A DNA stretch of 64,000 nucleotides from Methylocystis heyeri. Lineage in GTDB: Bacteria > Pseudomonadota > Alphaproteobacteria > Rhizobiales > Beijerinckiaceae. Below, piece after piece: positions 53,693 through 63,271 of this stretch. Below the pieces are notes generated by a model that did no database searches, was not told where the DNA came from, and worked only from the letters and a program-made list of their open reading frames with translations. Location: positions 1 through 64,000 of the forward strand of contig NZ_CP046052.1 in NCBI RefSeq assembly GCF_004802635.2. Reading direction: 5' to 3'. How positions within the stretch are numbered: position 1 is the first letter of the stretch; the number at the start of each line of letters is the position of its first letter. Made by a program: the position numbers and the translations under genes.

Positions 53693-54568
53693 ATGTCAGC
53701 CAAGCACCCAATAATATCGATAACCGGTTCCTCGGGAGCGGGCACGAGCTCGGTGAAGCAGACGTTCGAGCAGATTTTTCGCCGCGAGCGCGTCGAGGTG
53801 GCCTATGTCGAGGGGGACTCGTTCCATCGCTTCGACCGGGACGAGATGAAGCGGGTGATGCAGGACGCCCACGCCGGAGGCAATCACCATTTCAGCCATT
53901 TCGGCCCCGAGGCCAATCTTCTCTCCGATCTCGAAGAAATGTTCCGGGAGTATGGCGAATCCGGCGCCGGCCGCTTTCGTCACTATGTTCACGACGAGAA
54001 CGAGGCGGCGATCTTCGGGGCCCCTCCGGGCTCTTTCACGCCCTGGCAGGAACTGCCGCCCAACACCGATCTGCTCTTCTATGAAGGACTTCACGGCGCA
54101 GTGGTGACCGACGACGTGAATGTCGCCCGCTACGCCGATCTCAAGATCGGGGTCGTGCCGGTCATCAATCTGGAGTGGACCCAGAAGCTGCTGCGCGATC
54201 GGCAGTCGCGCGGCTACACCACCGAGGCGGTCACCGAGACGATTCTGAGGCGCATGCACGATTACGTGCATTACATCTGCCCGCAGTTCTCCGAAACCGA
54301 CATAAATTTCCAGCGCGCGCCGACGGTCGACACCTCCAATCCTTTCGTCGCGCGTTCCATACCCACGCCCGACGAGTCGATCGTCGTGATCCGATTTCGC
54401 GATCCTCGGGGCGTGGACTTTCCCTATCTCGTGACGATGATCGCCGGCAGCTGGATGTCCCGCGCCAATTCCATCGTCATTCCAGGAAACAAGCTGGACC
54501 TCGCAATGCAGCTCATTCTGACGCCGAGGATCCTCGATCTCGTAAAGCGCCGCAAGAGCTTGAGCTAA
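53693..54568 (+). CDS. prkB: Phosphoribulokinase
   Basis: The 291-residue class I phosphoribulokinase makes ribulose-1,5-bisphosphate from ribulose 5-phosphate and ATP. Motifs: P-loop ITGSSGAGTSS, YVEGDSFHRFDR, HFSHFGPEANLL, LLFYEGLHGAVV, and IGVVPVINLEWTQKLLRDRQ. Proteobacterial length is normal. It starts the cluster prk-tkt-fba-rpe on one strand, with nine bases to tkt. No RuBisCO gene is in the window. In Methylorubrum extorquens, which also lacks RuBisCO, the product of this enzyme was reported to act as a regulatory ligand for C1 metabolism; whether that applies here is unknown. Confidence 0.95.
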   Translation: MSAKHPIISITGSSGAGTSSVKQTFEQIFRRERVEVAYVEGDSFHRFDRDEMKRVMQDAHAGGNHHFSHFGPEANLLSDLEEMFREYGESGAGRFRHYVHDENEAAIFGAPPGSFTPWQELPPNTDLLFYEGLHGAVVTDDVNVARYADLKIGVVPVINLEWTQKLLRDRQSRGYTTEAVTETILRRMHDYVHYICPQFSETDINFQRAPTVDTSNPFVARSIPTPDESIVVIRFRDPRGVDFPYLVTMIAGSWMSRANSIVIPGNKLDLAMQLILTPRILDLVKRRKSLS

Positions 54569-54577
54569 GGAAGCACC

Positions 54578-56554
54578 ATGTCCAATCAGCCCCTCGAAAC
54601 CAGCCGGGAAGACGCCAACGCCATTCGCGCCTTGGCGATGGACGCGGTGGAGAAATCCAAATCCGGCCACCCCGGCATGCCGATGGGCATGGCGGATGTG
54701 GCCAGCGTTCTGTTTCGGTCATTCCTGAAGTTCGACGCCGCTGATCCGCATTGGCCCGACCGGGACCGTTTCGTCCTTTCGGCCGGGCACGGCTCGATGC
54801 TGATTTACGCTCTCGGCTATCTCGTCGGCTATCCCGGCCTCGACATCGAGGATCTGAAGAACTTCCGCCAGCTCGGCTCCAAGACCGCCGGGCATCCCGA
54901 ATACGGCCATGCGCCGGGCATCGAAACGACCACGGGCCCGTTGGGGCAGGGCCTGGCGATGGCGGTGGGCATGGCCATGGCGGAGCGCCTTCAGGCCGCG
55001 CGCTTCGGCGACGATCTCATCGATCACTTCACTTACGTCCTCGCCGGGGACGGCTGCCTGATGGAGGGCGTGAGTCACGAGGCCATCGATCTCGCCGGAC
55101 ATCTGCGGCTCGGCAAGCTGATCCTGCTCTGGGACGACAACGAAATCTCGATCGACGGGCCGACCAGCCTTTCGACCTCCACCGATCAGGCCGCGCGCTT
55201 TGCGGCGTCGGGCTGGCATGTCCAGAAGGTCGACGGGCATGATTTCGCCCAGATCACGCAGGCCATCGCCGCGGCGAAGGCCGACCCGCGACCCTCGATG
55301 ATCGCCTGCAAGACCATCATCGGCTTCGGCGCGCCCAACAAGCAGGGCAAGGAGAGCGCGCATGGCGCGCCGCTGGGTCCGGCCGAAGTCGCGGCCTCGC
55401 GCGAGGCGCTGGGCTGGGGCCATCACCCGTTCGAAATCCCCGCCCCGCTCCTGGAAGGCTGGCGCACGGCCGGCCGGCGCGGGGCTCCGGCGCATGCGGA
55501 CTGGAGGCGGCGCCTGGAGGCGTCGGGCAGGCGCGGAGAGTTCGAGGAATTCCTGAAAGGCGACGTCGCCGCGGATGTCGCCGGGCCTCTCGCGACCTTC
55601 CGGGAGGAGCTCGCGCGCGACAAGCCGAAGCTGGCGACGCGCAAATCCTCCGAGATGGCGCTCGGCGTCATCAACGGCGCGACCGGCGCCACCATCGGCG
55701 GTTCGGCCGATCTGACTCATTCCAATTACACCATAACCAAAGGCATGGGCTCGGTCGGGCCCGAGAGCTTCTCGGGCCGCTACATCCATTACGGCGTGCG
55801 CGAATTCGGCATGGCGGCGGCGATGAACGGCATCGCCCTGCATGGCGGCTTTGCGCCCTATGGCGGCACGTTTCTGGTCTTCTCGGATTACGCTCGCGGC
55901 GCGATCCGGCTTTCGGCGCTGATGAAGCTGAGGGTGATCTATGTGCTCACCCACGACTCCATCGGTCTCGGCGAGGACGGTCCGACCCATCAGCCCGTCG
56001 AGCATCTCGCCAGCCTGCGGGCTCTGCCCAATCTCAACGTCTTCCGTCCCGCCGACGCGATCGAAACCGCGGAATGCTGGGAACTGGCGCTCGCCGCCAA
56101 AGAGACGCCTTCCGCGCTCAGCCTTTCTCGCCAGAATCTGCCGACGCTGGATCGCCCGGTGAACGAAAATCTCTCCGCGCGGGGCGCCTATGTCCTGATC
56201 GAGCCGTCGGGCGGGCGCGACGTCACTTTGCTCGCCACCGGCTCCGAGGTGGCGATCGCTCTGGAAGCCGCCAGATTGCTGGACGTGCTCGGAAAGCGCG
56301 CCGCGGTCGTGTCGATGCCGAGCTTCGAGCTTTTCGCGGCCCAGCCCGCGGAATATCGCGCGCAAGTGCTGGGCTCGGCGCCGCGGGTCGGCGTGGAGGC
56401 CGCCGTGCGTTTCGGCTGGGACCGCTGGCTGGGCGAAAATGGAGTTTTTGTCGGGATGAGCGATTTTGGCGCGAGCGGACCCGCCGAAGCGCTTTATGAG
56501 CATTTCAATATAACGCCGCAGACTGTGGCGCAGGCCGCCGCCGCGCTACTTTAA
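54578..56554 (+). CDS. tkt: Transketolase
   Basis: The 658-residue TPP enzyme moves two-carbon units in the pentose phosphate and Calvin cycles. [14 protein letters not shown], the TPP/Mg motif [20 protein letters not shown] with [12 protein letters not shown], the conserved FGAPNKQGK, and [19 protein letters not shown] with [20 protein letters not shown] are all present. It is full length. It lies nine bases after prk and 31 bases before fba, within one likely operon. Confidence 0.97.
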   Translation: MSNQPLETSREDANAIRALAMDAVEKSKSGHPGMPMGMADVASVLFRSFLKFDAADPHWPDRDRFVLSAGHGSMLIYALGYLVGYPGLDIEDLKNFRQLGSKTAGHPEYGHAPGIETTTGPLGQGLAMAVGMAMAERLQAARFGDDLIDHFTYVLAGDGCLMEGVSHEAIDLAGHLRLGKLILLWDDNEISIDGPTSLSTSTDQAARFAASGWHVQKVDGHDFAQITQAIAAAKADPRPSMIACKTIIGFGAPNKQGKESAHGAPLGPAEVAASREALGWGHHPFEIPAPLLEGWRTAGRRGAPAHADWRRRLEASGRRGEFEEFLKGDVAADVAGPLATFREELARDKPKLATRKSSEMALGVINGATGATIGGSADLTHSNYTITKGMGSVGPESFSGRYIHYGVREFGMAAAMNGIALHGGFAPYGGTFLVFSDYARGAIRLSALMKLRVIYVLTHDSIGLGEDGPTHQPVEHLASLRALPNLNVFRPADAIETAECWELALAAKETPSALSLSRQNLPTLDRPVNENLSARGAYVLIEPSGGRDVTLLATGSEVAIALEAARLLDVLGKRAAVVSMPSFELFAAQPAEYRAQVLGSAPRVGVEAAVRFGWDRWLGENGVFVGMSDFGASGPAEALYEHFNITPQTVAQAAAALL

Positions 56555-56585
56555 CAACAGGCCGAACGGGAGAGGATTGGATAAG

Positions 56586-57656
56586 ATGGCGCTCGTCACC
56601 TTGCGACAACTGCTTGATCACGCCGCCGAGCACGACTACGGCGTGCCCGCTTTCAACATCAACAATATGGAGCAGGGGCTCGCGGTGCTGGAGGCCGCCT
56701 CCTCGGTCGATGCGCCGGTCATCATTCAGGCGAGCCGCGGCGCCCGCTCCTACGCCAACGACATCATGCTCGCGAAGATGATCGAGGCCCTGGTCGTCAT
56801 GTATCCCGACATTCCCATCGTGATGCACCAGGACCACGGCAACAGCGAAGCCACTTGCGCCAGCGCCATTCGTTTCGGCTTCTCCTCCGTGATGATGGAC
56901 GGTTCGCTCAAGGCGGACGGCAAGACGCCGGCGGACTACGCCTACAATGTCGCGGTGACCAGGAACGTGGTCGATTTCGCCCATTGGGTCGGCGCCTCGG
57001 TCGAGGGCGAGCTGGGCGTTCTCGGCTCCCTGGAGACCGGCGAAGGAGAGAAGGAAGACGGTCACGGCGCCGAGGGCAAACTCAGCCATGATCAGTTGCT
57101 CACCGATCCGGCCCAGGCCGCCGACTTCGTCGCCAAGACCAAGGTCGACGCTCTGGCGATAGCGATGGGCACCTCGCATGGCGCCTATAAATTCACGCGC
57201 AAGCCCGACGGCGCGATCCTCGCGATGAAGGTGGTCGAGGAAATTCACCGCCGCTTGCCCAGCACGCATCTCGTCATGCACGGCTCGTCCTCGGTGCCGC
57301 AGGAGCTCCAGGACGCCTTCAACGCCGCGGGCGGCGAGATGCCGCAAACCTGGGGCGTGCCGGTGGAGGAGATTCAGCGCGGCATCAAGTTCGGCGTGCG
57401 CAAGATCAACATCGACACCGATTGCCGCATTGCGATGACTGCGGCGATCCGCGCCACGCTGGGCAAGAACAAGGGCGAATTCGATCCGCGCAAATATCTC
57501 AAGCCGGCGCAGGAGGCGATGGTCAAGGTCTGCAGGCAGCGTTACGAAGAATTCAACACTGCGGGACAGGCCTCGAAGATCAAGCCGATTCCGCTCGCCG
57601 AAATGGCCAAGCGCTATGCTTCCGGCCAGCTCGATCCCCACATCGCCGGAAAGTGA
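56586..57656 (+). CDS. fba: Fructose-bisphosphate aldolase, class II (Calvin-cycle subtype)
   Basis: This 356-residue zinc aldolase cleaves or forms fructose-1,6-bisphosphate, and related enzymes also make sedoheptulose-1,7-bisphosphate. Zinc and substrate motifs are [46 protein letters not shown] and the catalytic-loop region [10 protein letters not shown]. It matches the CbbA/Fba subtype that is longer than E. coli FbaA-type in the middle loop. ATG 56586 is better spaced from GGGAGAGG than the TTG at 56577. It sits between tkt and rpe. Confidence 0.95.
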   Translation: MALVTLRQLLDHAAEHDYGVPAFNINNMEQGLAVLEAASSVDAPVIIQASRGARSYANDIMLAKMIEALVVMYPDIPIVMHQDHGNSEATCASAIRFGFSSVMMDGSLKADGKTPADYAYNVAVTRNVVDFAHWVGASVEGELGVLGSLETGEGEKEDGHGAEGKLSHDQLLTDPAQAADFVAKTKVDALAIAMGTSHGAYKFTRKPDGAILAMKVVEEIHRRLPSTHLVMHGSSSVPQELQDAFNAAGGEMPQTWGVPVEEIQRGIKFGVRKINIDTDCRIAMTAAIRATLGKNKGEFDPRKYLKPAQEAMVKVCRQRYEEFNTAGQASKIKPIPLAEMAKRYASGQLDPHIAGK

Positions 57657-57663
57657 TGAAGAA

Positions 57664-57693
57664 CGGGCCCGCGGTTTTTTCGCCACGGGCCCG
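57664..57693 (+). other. Hairpin between fba and rpe
   Basis: CGGGCCCG occurs at 57664-57671 and again at 57686-57693; being self-complementary, the two can pair around a 14-base loop containing TTTTTT. It may attenuate or process the transcript, since rpe is on the same strand. Confidence 0.4.
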
Positions 57694-57714
57694 CGCGCAG
57701 CCCCGGAGCCTGCC

Positions 57715-58401
57715 GTGAACAACGACATCGTAATCGCGCCCTCCATACTTTCGGCCGACTTTTCGAAGCTCGGACAGGAAGTGCGGGACGTGGCGGCCGC
57801 AGGGGCGGATTGGATTCACCTCGACGTGATGGACGGCCATTTCGTGCCGAACATCACCTTCGGCCCCGGCGTGGTGAAGGCGTTGCGTCCGCATGCTGCG
57901 ATCCCCTTCGACGTCCATCTGATGATAGAGCCCGTCGACCCCTATATCGGGGCCTTCGCCGAGGCCGGCGCCGACATCATAACCGTGCATTCCGAGGCGG
58001 GACCGCATCTGCATCGCTCGCTGCAGACGATCCGCTCATTGGGCAAGAAGGCGGGCGTTTCGCTCAACCCGGCGACGCCGGAGAACATCGTCGACTATGT
58101 TCTGGACGAGCTCGATCTCATTCTCGTCATGAGCGTCAATCCCGGCTTCGGCGGCCAGAGCTTCATACCTTCGCAACTCGCCAAGATCCGCAGCATCAGA
58201 GAGAAGATCGGGCGACGTCCCATCCGTCTGCAGGTGGACGGCGGCGTTTCGGTCGACACCATCGCCCGCGTCGTGGAGGCAGGCGCCGATACGCTGGTCG
58301 CGGGCTCGGCGGCGTTCCGGAGCGGCGACAGCGCGCGCTATGCTGCGAATCTGTCCGAGCTGCGCCGGGCCGCGGCCGCCGCCGGAGCGATCGAGGTGTG
58401 A
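57715..58401 (+). CDS. rpe: Ribulose-phosphate 3-epimerase
   Basis: The 228-residue TIM-barrel epimerase interconverts ribulose 5-phosphate and xylulose 5-phosphate. Catalytic and metal residues are in [53 protein letters not shown] and LQVDGGV. It starts with GTG 57715 after GGAG, exactly where family homology begins. It is the fourth gene of the prk cluster and supplies the phosphoribulokinase substrate from transketolase products. Confidence 0.96.
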   Translation: MNNDIVIAPSILSADFSKLGQEVRDVAAAGADWIHLDVMDGHFVPNITFGPGVVKALRPHAAIPFDVHLMIEPVDPYIGAFAEAGADIITVHSEAGPHLHRSLQTIRSLGKKAGVSLNPATPENIVDYVLDELDLILVMSVNPGFGGQSFIPSQLAKIRSIREKIGRRPIRLQVDGGVSVDTIARVVEAGADTLVAGSAAFRSGDSARYAANLSELRRAAAAAGAIEV

Positions 58402-58589
58402 TTTTGCGGCGCAACGGCGCGGCCTCGCTGATGTAACACGCTTGTCACATTGCTGGGAGACACCCGCCCGTCGCGCGGGCGAGCGGGTTCGATCGAACCA
58501 GAATTCGAATGCGCGACCCGGATGTTGTCGAACGAGCATGTTCTCCTCCACAAGCCGCTTTGGGAGGGGAATGTGCGTCAAGGCGGAAA

Positions 58590-60086
58590 ATGCGCATGGA
58601 TCGTGGAATCGCGGTTGACTGCCCTCCTGCGGAACTGCGCGATCTCCTGACGCGCGTCGGCCGGCTGCGCGAGGAAGTGGCGAAGGACAGCGAGGCCCTG
58701 CAGGCCGCCTGGGGCGTTACGGCGGCGAACGAACCCACGCTCGCGGATATGCGCAACCTCGCCGATTATCTGGCTCTGCGCCGCCATGACCTCAGCGACC
58801 TTCAGCGCGAGCTCGCCTCCTTCGGATTGTCGTCGCTGGGCCGCAGCGAAGCCAGGACGCTCACGGCGCTGGACGCGCTGCTGGGGACGCTCACCAGGCT
58901 GTGCGGAGAGGGCGACGCTCCCTATCCTTCCAACCGGCTCATGCAGGCCGGCGAATCCGCGCTGCGAGCGGCCTGCGATCTGCTGTTCGGGCCGCTCGCG
59001 GCGGGGGCGCCTCACGCCCGGGTGATGGCCACGCTGCCTTCCGAGGCTGTGACCGGCGCCGAGCTGATCGAGCGCCTGATCATGTCCGGGATGGATTGCG
59101 CAAGGATCAATTGCGCCCATGACGACGCCGCCGCCTGGGCCAGGATGATCGCCAATATTCGGGCCGCCGAAGAAAAGCTGAAGCGCCCCTGCCGCATTCT
59201 CATGGATATAGCCGGCCCCAAATGCCGCATTGTCGCGGTGCGGGCGCCGGAGAAATTCCGCGCCCACAGGGGCGATCATTTCGTGCTCGCGGCCAGGGTC
59301 GACCCCGCCGCCAAAGGGCCGATCGCCATAGCGCCCAATTTTCCCCAGATCGTCGAGCAGCTGGAGATCGGGGCGGAGGTCTGGATCAACGACGGGAAGA
59401 TCGGAACGCGCGTCGTCTCGAAAGCAAAAGGGCAGGTCGAGCTGGAGGTTTTCAGCGCGCGCGCCAAGGGGGAGCGCCTGAAGCTGGAGAAGGGGTTGAA
59501 CTTCCCCACCACGGCGCTCAACCTGTCGCCGCTGACCTCCAAGGACTTCGCCGATCTCGATTTCGTCGCGGCTCATGCGGATCTCGTTGGATTCTCCTTC
59601 GTCCAGCATCCCGCCGACATCGAGCTGCTTCAGGATCATCTCGGCGCGCGCCGCGGCGACCGCCCCCCGCAGCCCATCATCCTCAAGATCGAAACGCCTC
59701 TCGCCCTGCGCAATCTGCCCAGGCTCATTCTCCAGTCCGCGCTGCACAATCCCACCGGGGTGATGATCGCGCGCGGCGATCTCGCCGTGGAGCTCGGCTT
59801 TGCGCGGCTGTCCGAGATCCAGGAGGAAATTCTCTGGCTTTGCGAGGCGGCCCACGTTCCGGTGGTCTGGGCGACGCAGGTGCTCGATAATTTCGTGCGC
59901 GAGGGCGTCGCCAGCCGGGCCGAGGCGACCGACGCCGCGATGGCCCAGAGGGCCGACTGCGTCATGTTGAACAAGGGCCCCTATCTCGCCGAGGGCGTGG
60001 CTTTTCTGCGCGACGTGCTGACGCGGATGGACCGGCATCACGCCAAGAAGTTTTCGCGCTATACGCCCCTGCACGCCTGGGATTAA
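58590..60086 (+). CDS. Divergent pyruvate kinase-like protein
   Basis: This 498-residue protein has an N-terminal helical extension of about 145 residues with no known motif, then a pyruvate-kinase barrel. Kept features are GMDCARINCAHD, the catalytic Lys/Glu in IILKIET (Lys366, Glu368) and RGDLAVE (395-401). Changed features are MDIAGPK (205-211; usually MDTKGPE) and MLNKGPY (459-465; usually MLSGETA). The C-terminal allosteric domain is absent. The name therefore rests on fold and partial active site. ATG 58590 or 58596 follows AAGGCGG. It lies 188 bases after rpe on the same strand. Confidence 0.75.
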   Translation: MRMDRGIAVDCPPAELRDLLTRVGRLREEVAKDSEALQAAWGVTAANEPTLADMRNLADYLALRRHDLSDLQRELASFGLSSLGRSEARTLTALDALLGTLTRLCGEGDAPYPSNRLMQAGESALRAACDLLFGPLAAGAPHARVMATLPSEAVTGAELIERLIMSGMDCARINCAHDDAAAWARMIANIRAAEEKLKRPCRILMDIAGPKCRIVAVRAPEKFRAHRGDHFVLAARVDPAAKGPIAIAPNFPQIVEQLEIGAEVWINDGKIGTRVVSKAKGQVELEVFSARAKGERLKLEKGLNFPTTALNLSPLTSKDFADLDFVAAHADLVGFSFVQHPADIELLQDHLGARRGDRPPQPIILKIETPLALRNLPRLILQSALHNPTGVMIARGDLAVELGFARLSEIQEEILWLCEAAHVPVVWATQVLDNFVREGVASRAEATDAAMAQRADCVMLNKGPYLAEGVAFLRDVLTRMDRHHAKKFSRYTPLHAWD

Positions 60087-60189
60087 TTCGGCTGGGGCCT
60101 TTTGGCTTCCGGCGGCGCGGGGCGACAAGGGTGTTGCGAAGCGGCGCCGCCCGCATTAAGGGTAGCCGTGCTTCGCGCGGCGAGGCTAT

Positions 60190-60264
60190 TGGGGCGTCGC
60201 CAAGTGGTAAGGCAGCGGATTTTGATTCCGCCATACGGAGGTTCGAATCCTCCCGCCCCAGCCA
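60190..60264 (+). tRNA. tRNA-Gln (TTG)
   Basis: TGGGGCG pairs with CGCCCCA in the acceptor stem; GCGGA and TCCGC close the anticodon loop TTTTGAT, giving TTG (60222-60224). The GGTTCGAATCC T-arm and encoded CCA complete a 75-base gene. Confidence 0.97.
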
Positions 60265-60699
60265 AATATCCTCAAAATCCGATACCTTGCGCGGCGCTTG
60301 GCGAAAGTCCCGCTTTACCCGGAGCTTTGCGTCACAAGCGCCGTCGCGGAGACCGGCGAACCGGGAGGTTCGCCTGGAAGAGCGAGGAATTCCCTCGCCG
60401 CCGTTTCAGGCCGGCTTTTCGCAATCCCCCCAAATTTTCGTTGCCGCCAAGCAGTTCATTACAGGTCGCGATCGGGTTCGCGCCTGGGCGGCTCGTTTAA
60501 TACCGCTTCCGACTGATCAGTTCACGGCACGGCGAGCGAAGCGAAAGCGATCCAGAGCCGCGCCAGTTCTCCTGGATCGCCGCGGAGCTTACGCTCCTCG
60601 CGAAGACGGCGCGAAGCCGCTTCATTCAGCCGGAAACCGTTTAAGATATTCCGATCCGTTCTCCATCCTGCGAGAGCCGCCCGCCGCCAGGGCGCCGGG
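60265..60699. other. Intergenic region between tRNA-Gln and the ABC exporter
   Basis: These 435 bases lie between tRNA-Gln and the 3' end of the ABC exporter gene on the opposite strand. I see no hairpin, promoter or reading frame with support. Confidence 0.45.
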
Positions 60700-62484
60700 T
60701 CAATCGATATGCTCCAGAGGACGATCGATCGCCATGCCGCTCGACTGGGTCTCAAACAAGCGCCGATAGGCGCCGCCGGGCCGGCGCAGCAGGTCGGCGT
60801 GAGAACCATCCTCGACGATCCGCCCCTTCTCGAACACGAGTATGCGATCGAGCCGCTGCACCGTCGACAGGCGATGCGCGACGACGAGCGTCGTGCGCCC
60901 GCGCGACAGCTCTTCGATCGCCGCGCGGATATGAAGCTCCGATAGGGAATCGAGCGAGGACGTGGCTTCGTCCAGCACGAGAATCGGGTTATCCGCCAGG
61001 ATTGCGCGCGCAATTGCGACGCGCTGCCGCTCGCCGCCCGAGAGCTTCACGCCGCGTTCGCCCACGAGCGTGTCGTAGCCGTCTGCGAGCCCTTCGATGA
61101 AAATATCGGCATGCGCACGGCGCGCCGCCGCCCGCATTTCCTCGCGCGTCGCCCCCGGGCGTCCGAATGCGATGTTCTCCGCAAGCGAGCGATGGAAGAG
61201 GACCGGATCCTGCGCGACGATTCCGATTGCGCGACGCAACGACGCGAGCGTGACAAGCGCTATGTTTTGCCCGTCGATGCGGATGGCGCCGCTCTCCAGA
61301 TTATAGGCGCGCTGCAACAGCCGCACGAGAGTCGACTTGCCCGCGCCCGAGGCGCCGACGAGCCCGACGCGTTCGCCGGGCTCGATGACGAGGTCGAGGC
61401 CGTCATAGACGGGGCGCGCGGCGTTGGGATAGCGGAAGCGGACTTTGTCGAATACGATCCGTCCAGCCGTCACCTCGAGCGGAGCGGCGCCCGGCGCATC
61501 GAGCACATCCGGCGCCGCGTCGGCAAAGCGCACCACATCCTCCATGTCGTTCACGCATTTCTGGAAGTTGCGCAGGTGACTGCCGAAATCGCGCAAGTAG
61601 CCGTTCAGCAGGCCCTGCAGGCCGATAAGGCTCACAACGTCGCCGCTCGAGAGCCGCTCCTCCCGCCAGAAGCAGACGCCGGCCCCGAGCAGCGCAACCT
61701 GCACCGCGATCATCACCGCCGTCTGCGCGCCCTCAGCAACGCTGTCGCGATACCAGTTGACGCGCGCGGCATTGCGCCACTCGCGCATCAGCTGCGCGAA
61801 GGCTTGGTCTTCACGCGTCTCCGCCGCAAAATCCCTGACGACCGGATTGCCGGTGATCGTATCCGCCAGACGCGCCGCGACGCGCGAGTCGAGGGCCTGA
61901 TTGGCTCGTCCCGCCGGCGCGACCCAGCCAAGCGACAGCGACACGGCCACGACGAGGAAAGTCGCGACTCCAAACGCGACGACGAGGCCCAGTTGCGGCC
62001 AGCGCCAGGCCAGCGTCGCTGTCGCGCCGAGCACGACGAGACAGGCCGGAACGAGGCCGAAGATCAGCGTGTCGCTCAACTGATCGAACGCCCACATGGC
62101 CCGTGTAATCTTGCGCACTGTGGCGCCGGCGAAGGCGTTGGCGTGCCAGTCGGAGGAAAAGCGTTGCACTTTTGCGTAGGCGTCGCGCGTCAGCGCTTCC
62201 ATGCCGGTCGTGACGAGCGGCACGAGCGCGAGGCCGAAGGTCTTGCGGCAAAGGTGGAAGCCGACGACGAGCGCGATCAGCGTCGCGAGCGCCAGAAGAG
62301 GCGCGTCACCGCCGCGGTTCGAGTCGACCAGCGAATCGACGAGGCGGCCCGAAGCGATAGGGACGCTCAGGTCTATGGCGTTGGAGAGCAGGCGCGCGCC
62401 GAGAATCAGCGCGAAGAGCCGCGGCGAGAGCAGCCAATAGCGAAGGGCGAAGCGAAGAGTCGCCAAATGCAGCGAGAAGGACAT
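60700..62484 (-). CDS. ABC transporter, fused permease/ATPase (exporter type)
   Basis: The 594-residue half-transporter has six N-terminal membrane helices (about 20-310) and a C-terminal ATPase with Walker A GASGAGKST, Q-loop IVAQDPVLF, signature LSGGERQR, Walker B ILVLDEATSSLD and H-loop VVAHRLST. The layout matches the MsbA/multidrug/lipid exporter group (ABCB-like) and it should work as a dimer. No partner gene or periplasmic adaptor lies nearby, so its cargo is unknown. ATG 62484 starts a typical cytoplasmic leader. Confidence 0.92.
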   Translation of the reverse strand: MSFSLHLATLRFALRYWLLSPRLFALILGARLLSNAIDLSVPIASGRLVDSLVDSNRGGDAPLLALATLIALVVGFHLCRKTFGLALVPLVTTGMEALTRDAYAKVQRFSSDWHANAFAGATVRKITRAMWAFDQLSDTLIFGLVPACLVVLGATATLAWRWPQLGLVVAFGVATFLVVAVSLSLGWVAPAGRANQALDSRVAARLADTITGNPVVRDFAAETREDQAFAQLMREWRNAARVNWYRDSVAEGAQTAVMIAVQVALLGAGVCFWREERLSSGDVVSLIGLQGLLNGYLRDFGSHLRNFQKCVNDMEDVVRFADAAPDVLDAPGAAPLEVTAGRIVFDKVRFRYPNAARPVYDGLDLVIEPGERVGLVGASGAGKSTLVRLLQRAYNLESGAIRIDGQNIALVTLASLRRAIGIVAQDPVLFHRSLAENIAFGRPGATREEMRAAARRAHADIFIEGLADGYDTLVGERGVKLSGGERQRVAIARAILADNPILVLDEATSSLDSLSELHIRAAIEELSRGRTTLVVAHRLSTVQRLDRILVFEKGRIVEDGSHADLLRRPGGAYRRLFETQSSGMAIDRPLEHID

Positions 62485-62778
62485 GGGCGTTCCGTTAAAA
62501 TGGAGAACAAAAGGCGCGGCGGAACTCGCAGGTTTCTACGAGCGGGCGCAGGCTTGCGACGAAACGATGGAGAAGGAAGCCGCGATGGCCTTGGCTAAAT
62601 AAATCGCGAGGTGACGCGGGAGCGGCGCATATATCTGCGCAAAACAATCACGTCGGCGAGGGCTTTGCAGCGCACGTCATATCTGACCATGGCCAGCTCC
62701 ATCGGCGAGGGCGTGATAACGTCTCACTCTACGTTAAAATCGAATGTTTTCGACGATCCGGGTCTTTAATTGAAGTCT
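62485..62778. other. Intergenic region upstream of the ABC exporter gene
   Basis: These 294 bases are partly AT-rich (about 62700-62778). They should contain the ABC exporter promoter. I see nothing else definable. Confidence 0.4.
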
Positions 62779-63004
62779 ATGGCGAAAAAATGACCTCTCC
62801 GCTTCGAAGAGCGTCTTACGTGGGGTTCACAAAGCCGTGGCGAAAATCGCCGGCTCTTCTCCCAAAGAGACGGAAGAGTTCAAGCAGAAGCTGTTGCAGC
62901 TCGACCGGATCAAAAGCGATGCTGGGGGGCGTCGGGGAACGCCAGGGTTCCTGGAATTTCTCCCGCGCCTTAGCCGTGGTCTTAAGACCATCGTACGACC
63001 TTAG
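62779..63004 (+). pseudogene. Candidate small gene with a frameshift in an A6 run
   Basis: ATGGCG at 62779 is followed by six A (62785-62790) and then an immediate TGA. If the run had five A, the frame would continue for about 74 codons to TAG at 63002, reading MAKNDLSASKSVLRGVHK, then AVAKIAGSSPKETEEFK, and ending in SRGLKTIVRP. The balanced, helical composition is more protein-like than the frame open by chance here. I do not recognise the family. It may be a true pseudogene, a slippage-expressed gene or a sequencing error. Confidence 0.4.
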
Positions 63005-63271
63005 TCCAGTTTACAGAGCCTGAACGGAGCGACAATATGCCGCCCGCTGGAGCATTTCTCGAGGCTTCCTCTGGAACCGCAGGGAATTTCCGCAACTTCG
63101 CCGAACCGGAGCGATCTTTATCGCTCCGCCGATCGGCGCACGGTCGAGCGGACAGCGCGAAAGATAAAGGGTCGAATTGGAGGCGGCTTTGGACCTATGC
63201 GCCGAAAGCCGGCCTCAATTCAAAGCATATCGAGCTTGGTTGCCTGAATCTGATTGAAGTTGGAGAGCGCG

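Noticed and set aside
53697-54670. Minus-strand frame opposite phosphoribulokinase
   Set aside because: Antisense to a gene with a clear P-loop and family motifs; no independent support.
58578-60128. 516-codon minus-strand open frame opposite the pyruvate-kinase-like gene
   Set aside because: Antisense frame rich in Arg, Gly and His with no conserved motif; the plus-strand frame has pyruvate kinase motifs.
62790-63023. 77-codon open frame starting at the second ATG
   Set aside because: Its translation is Ser/Arg/Lys-rich and unlikely; the neighbouring frame joined across the A6 run is more protein-like.
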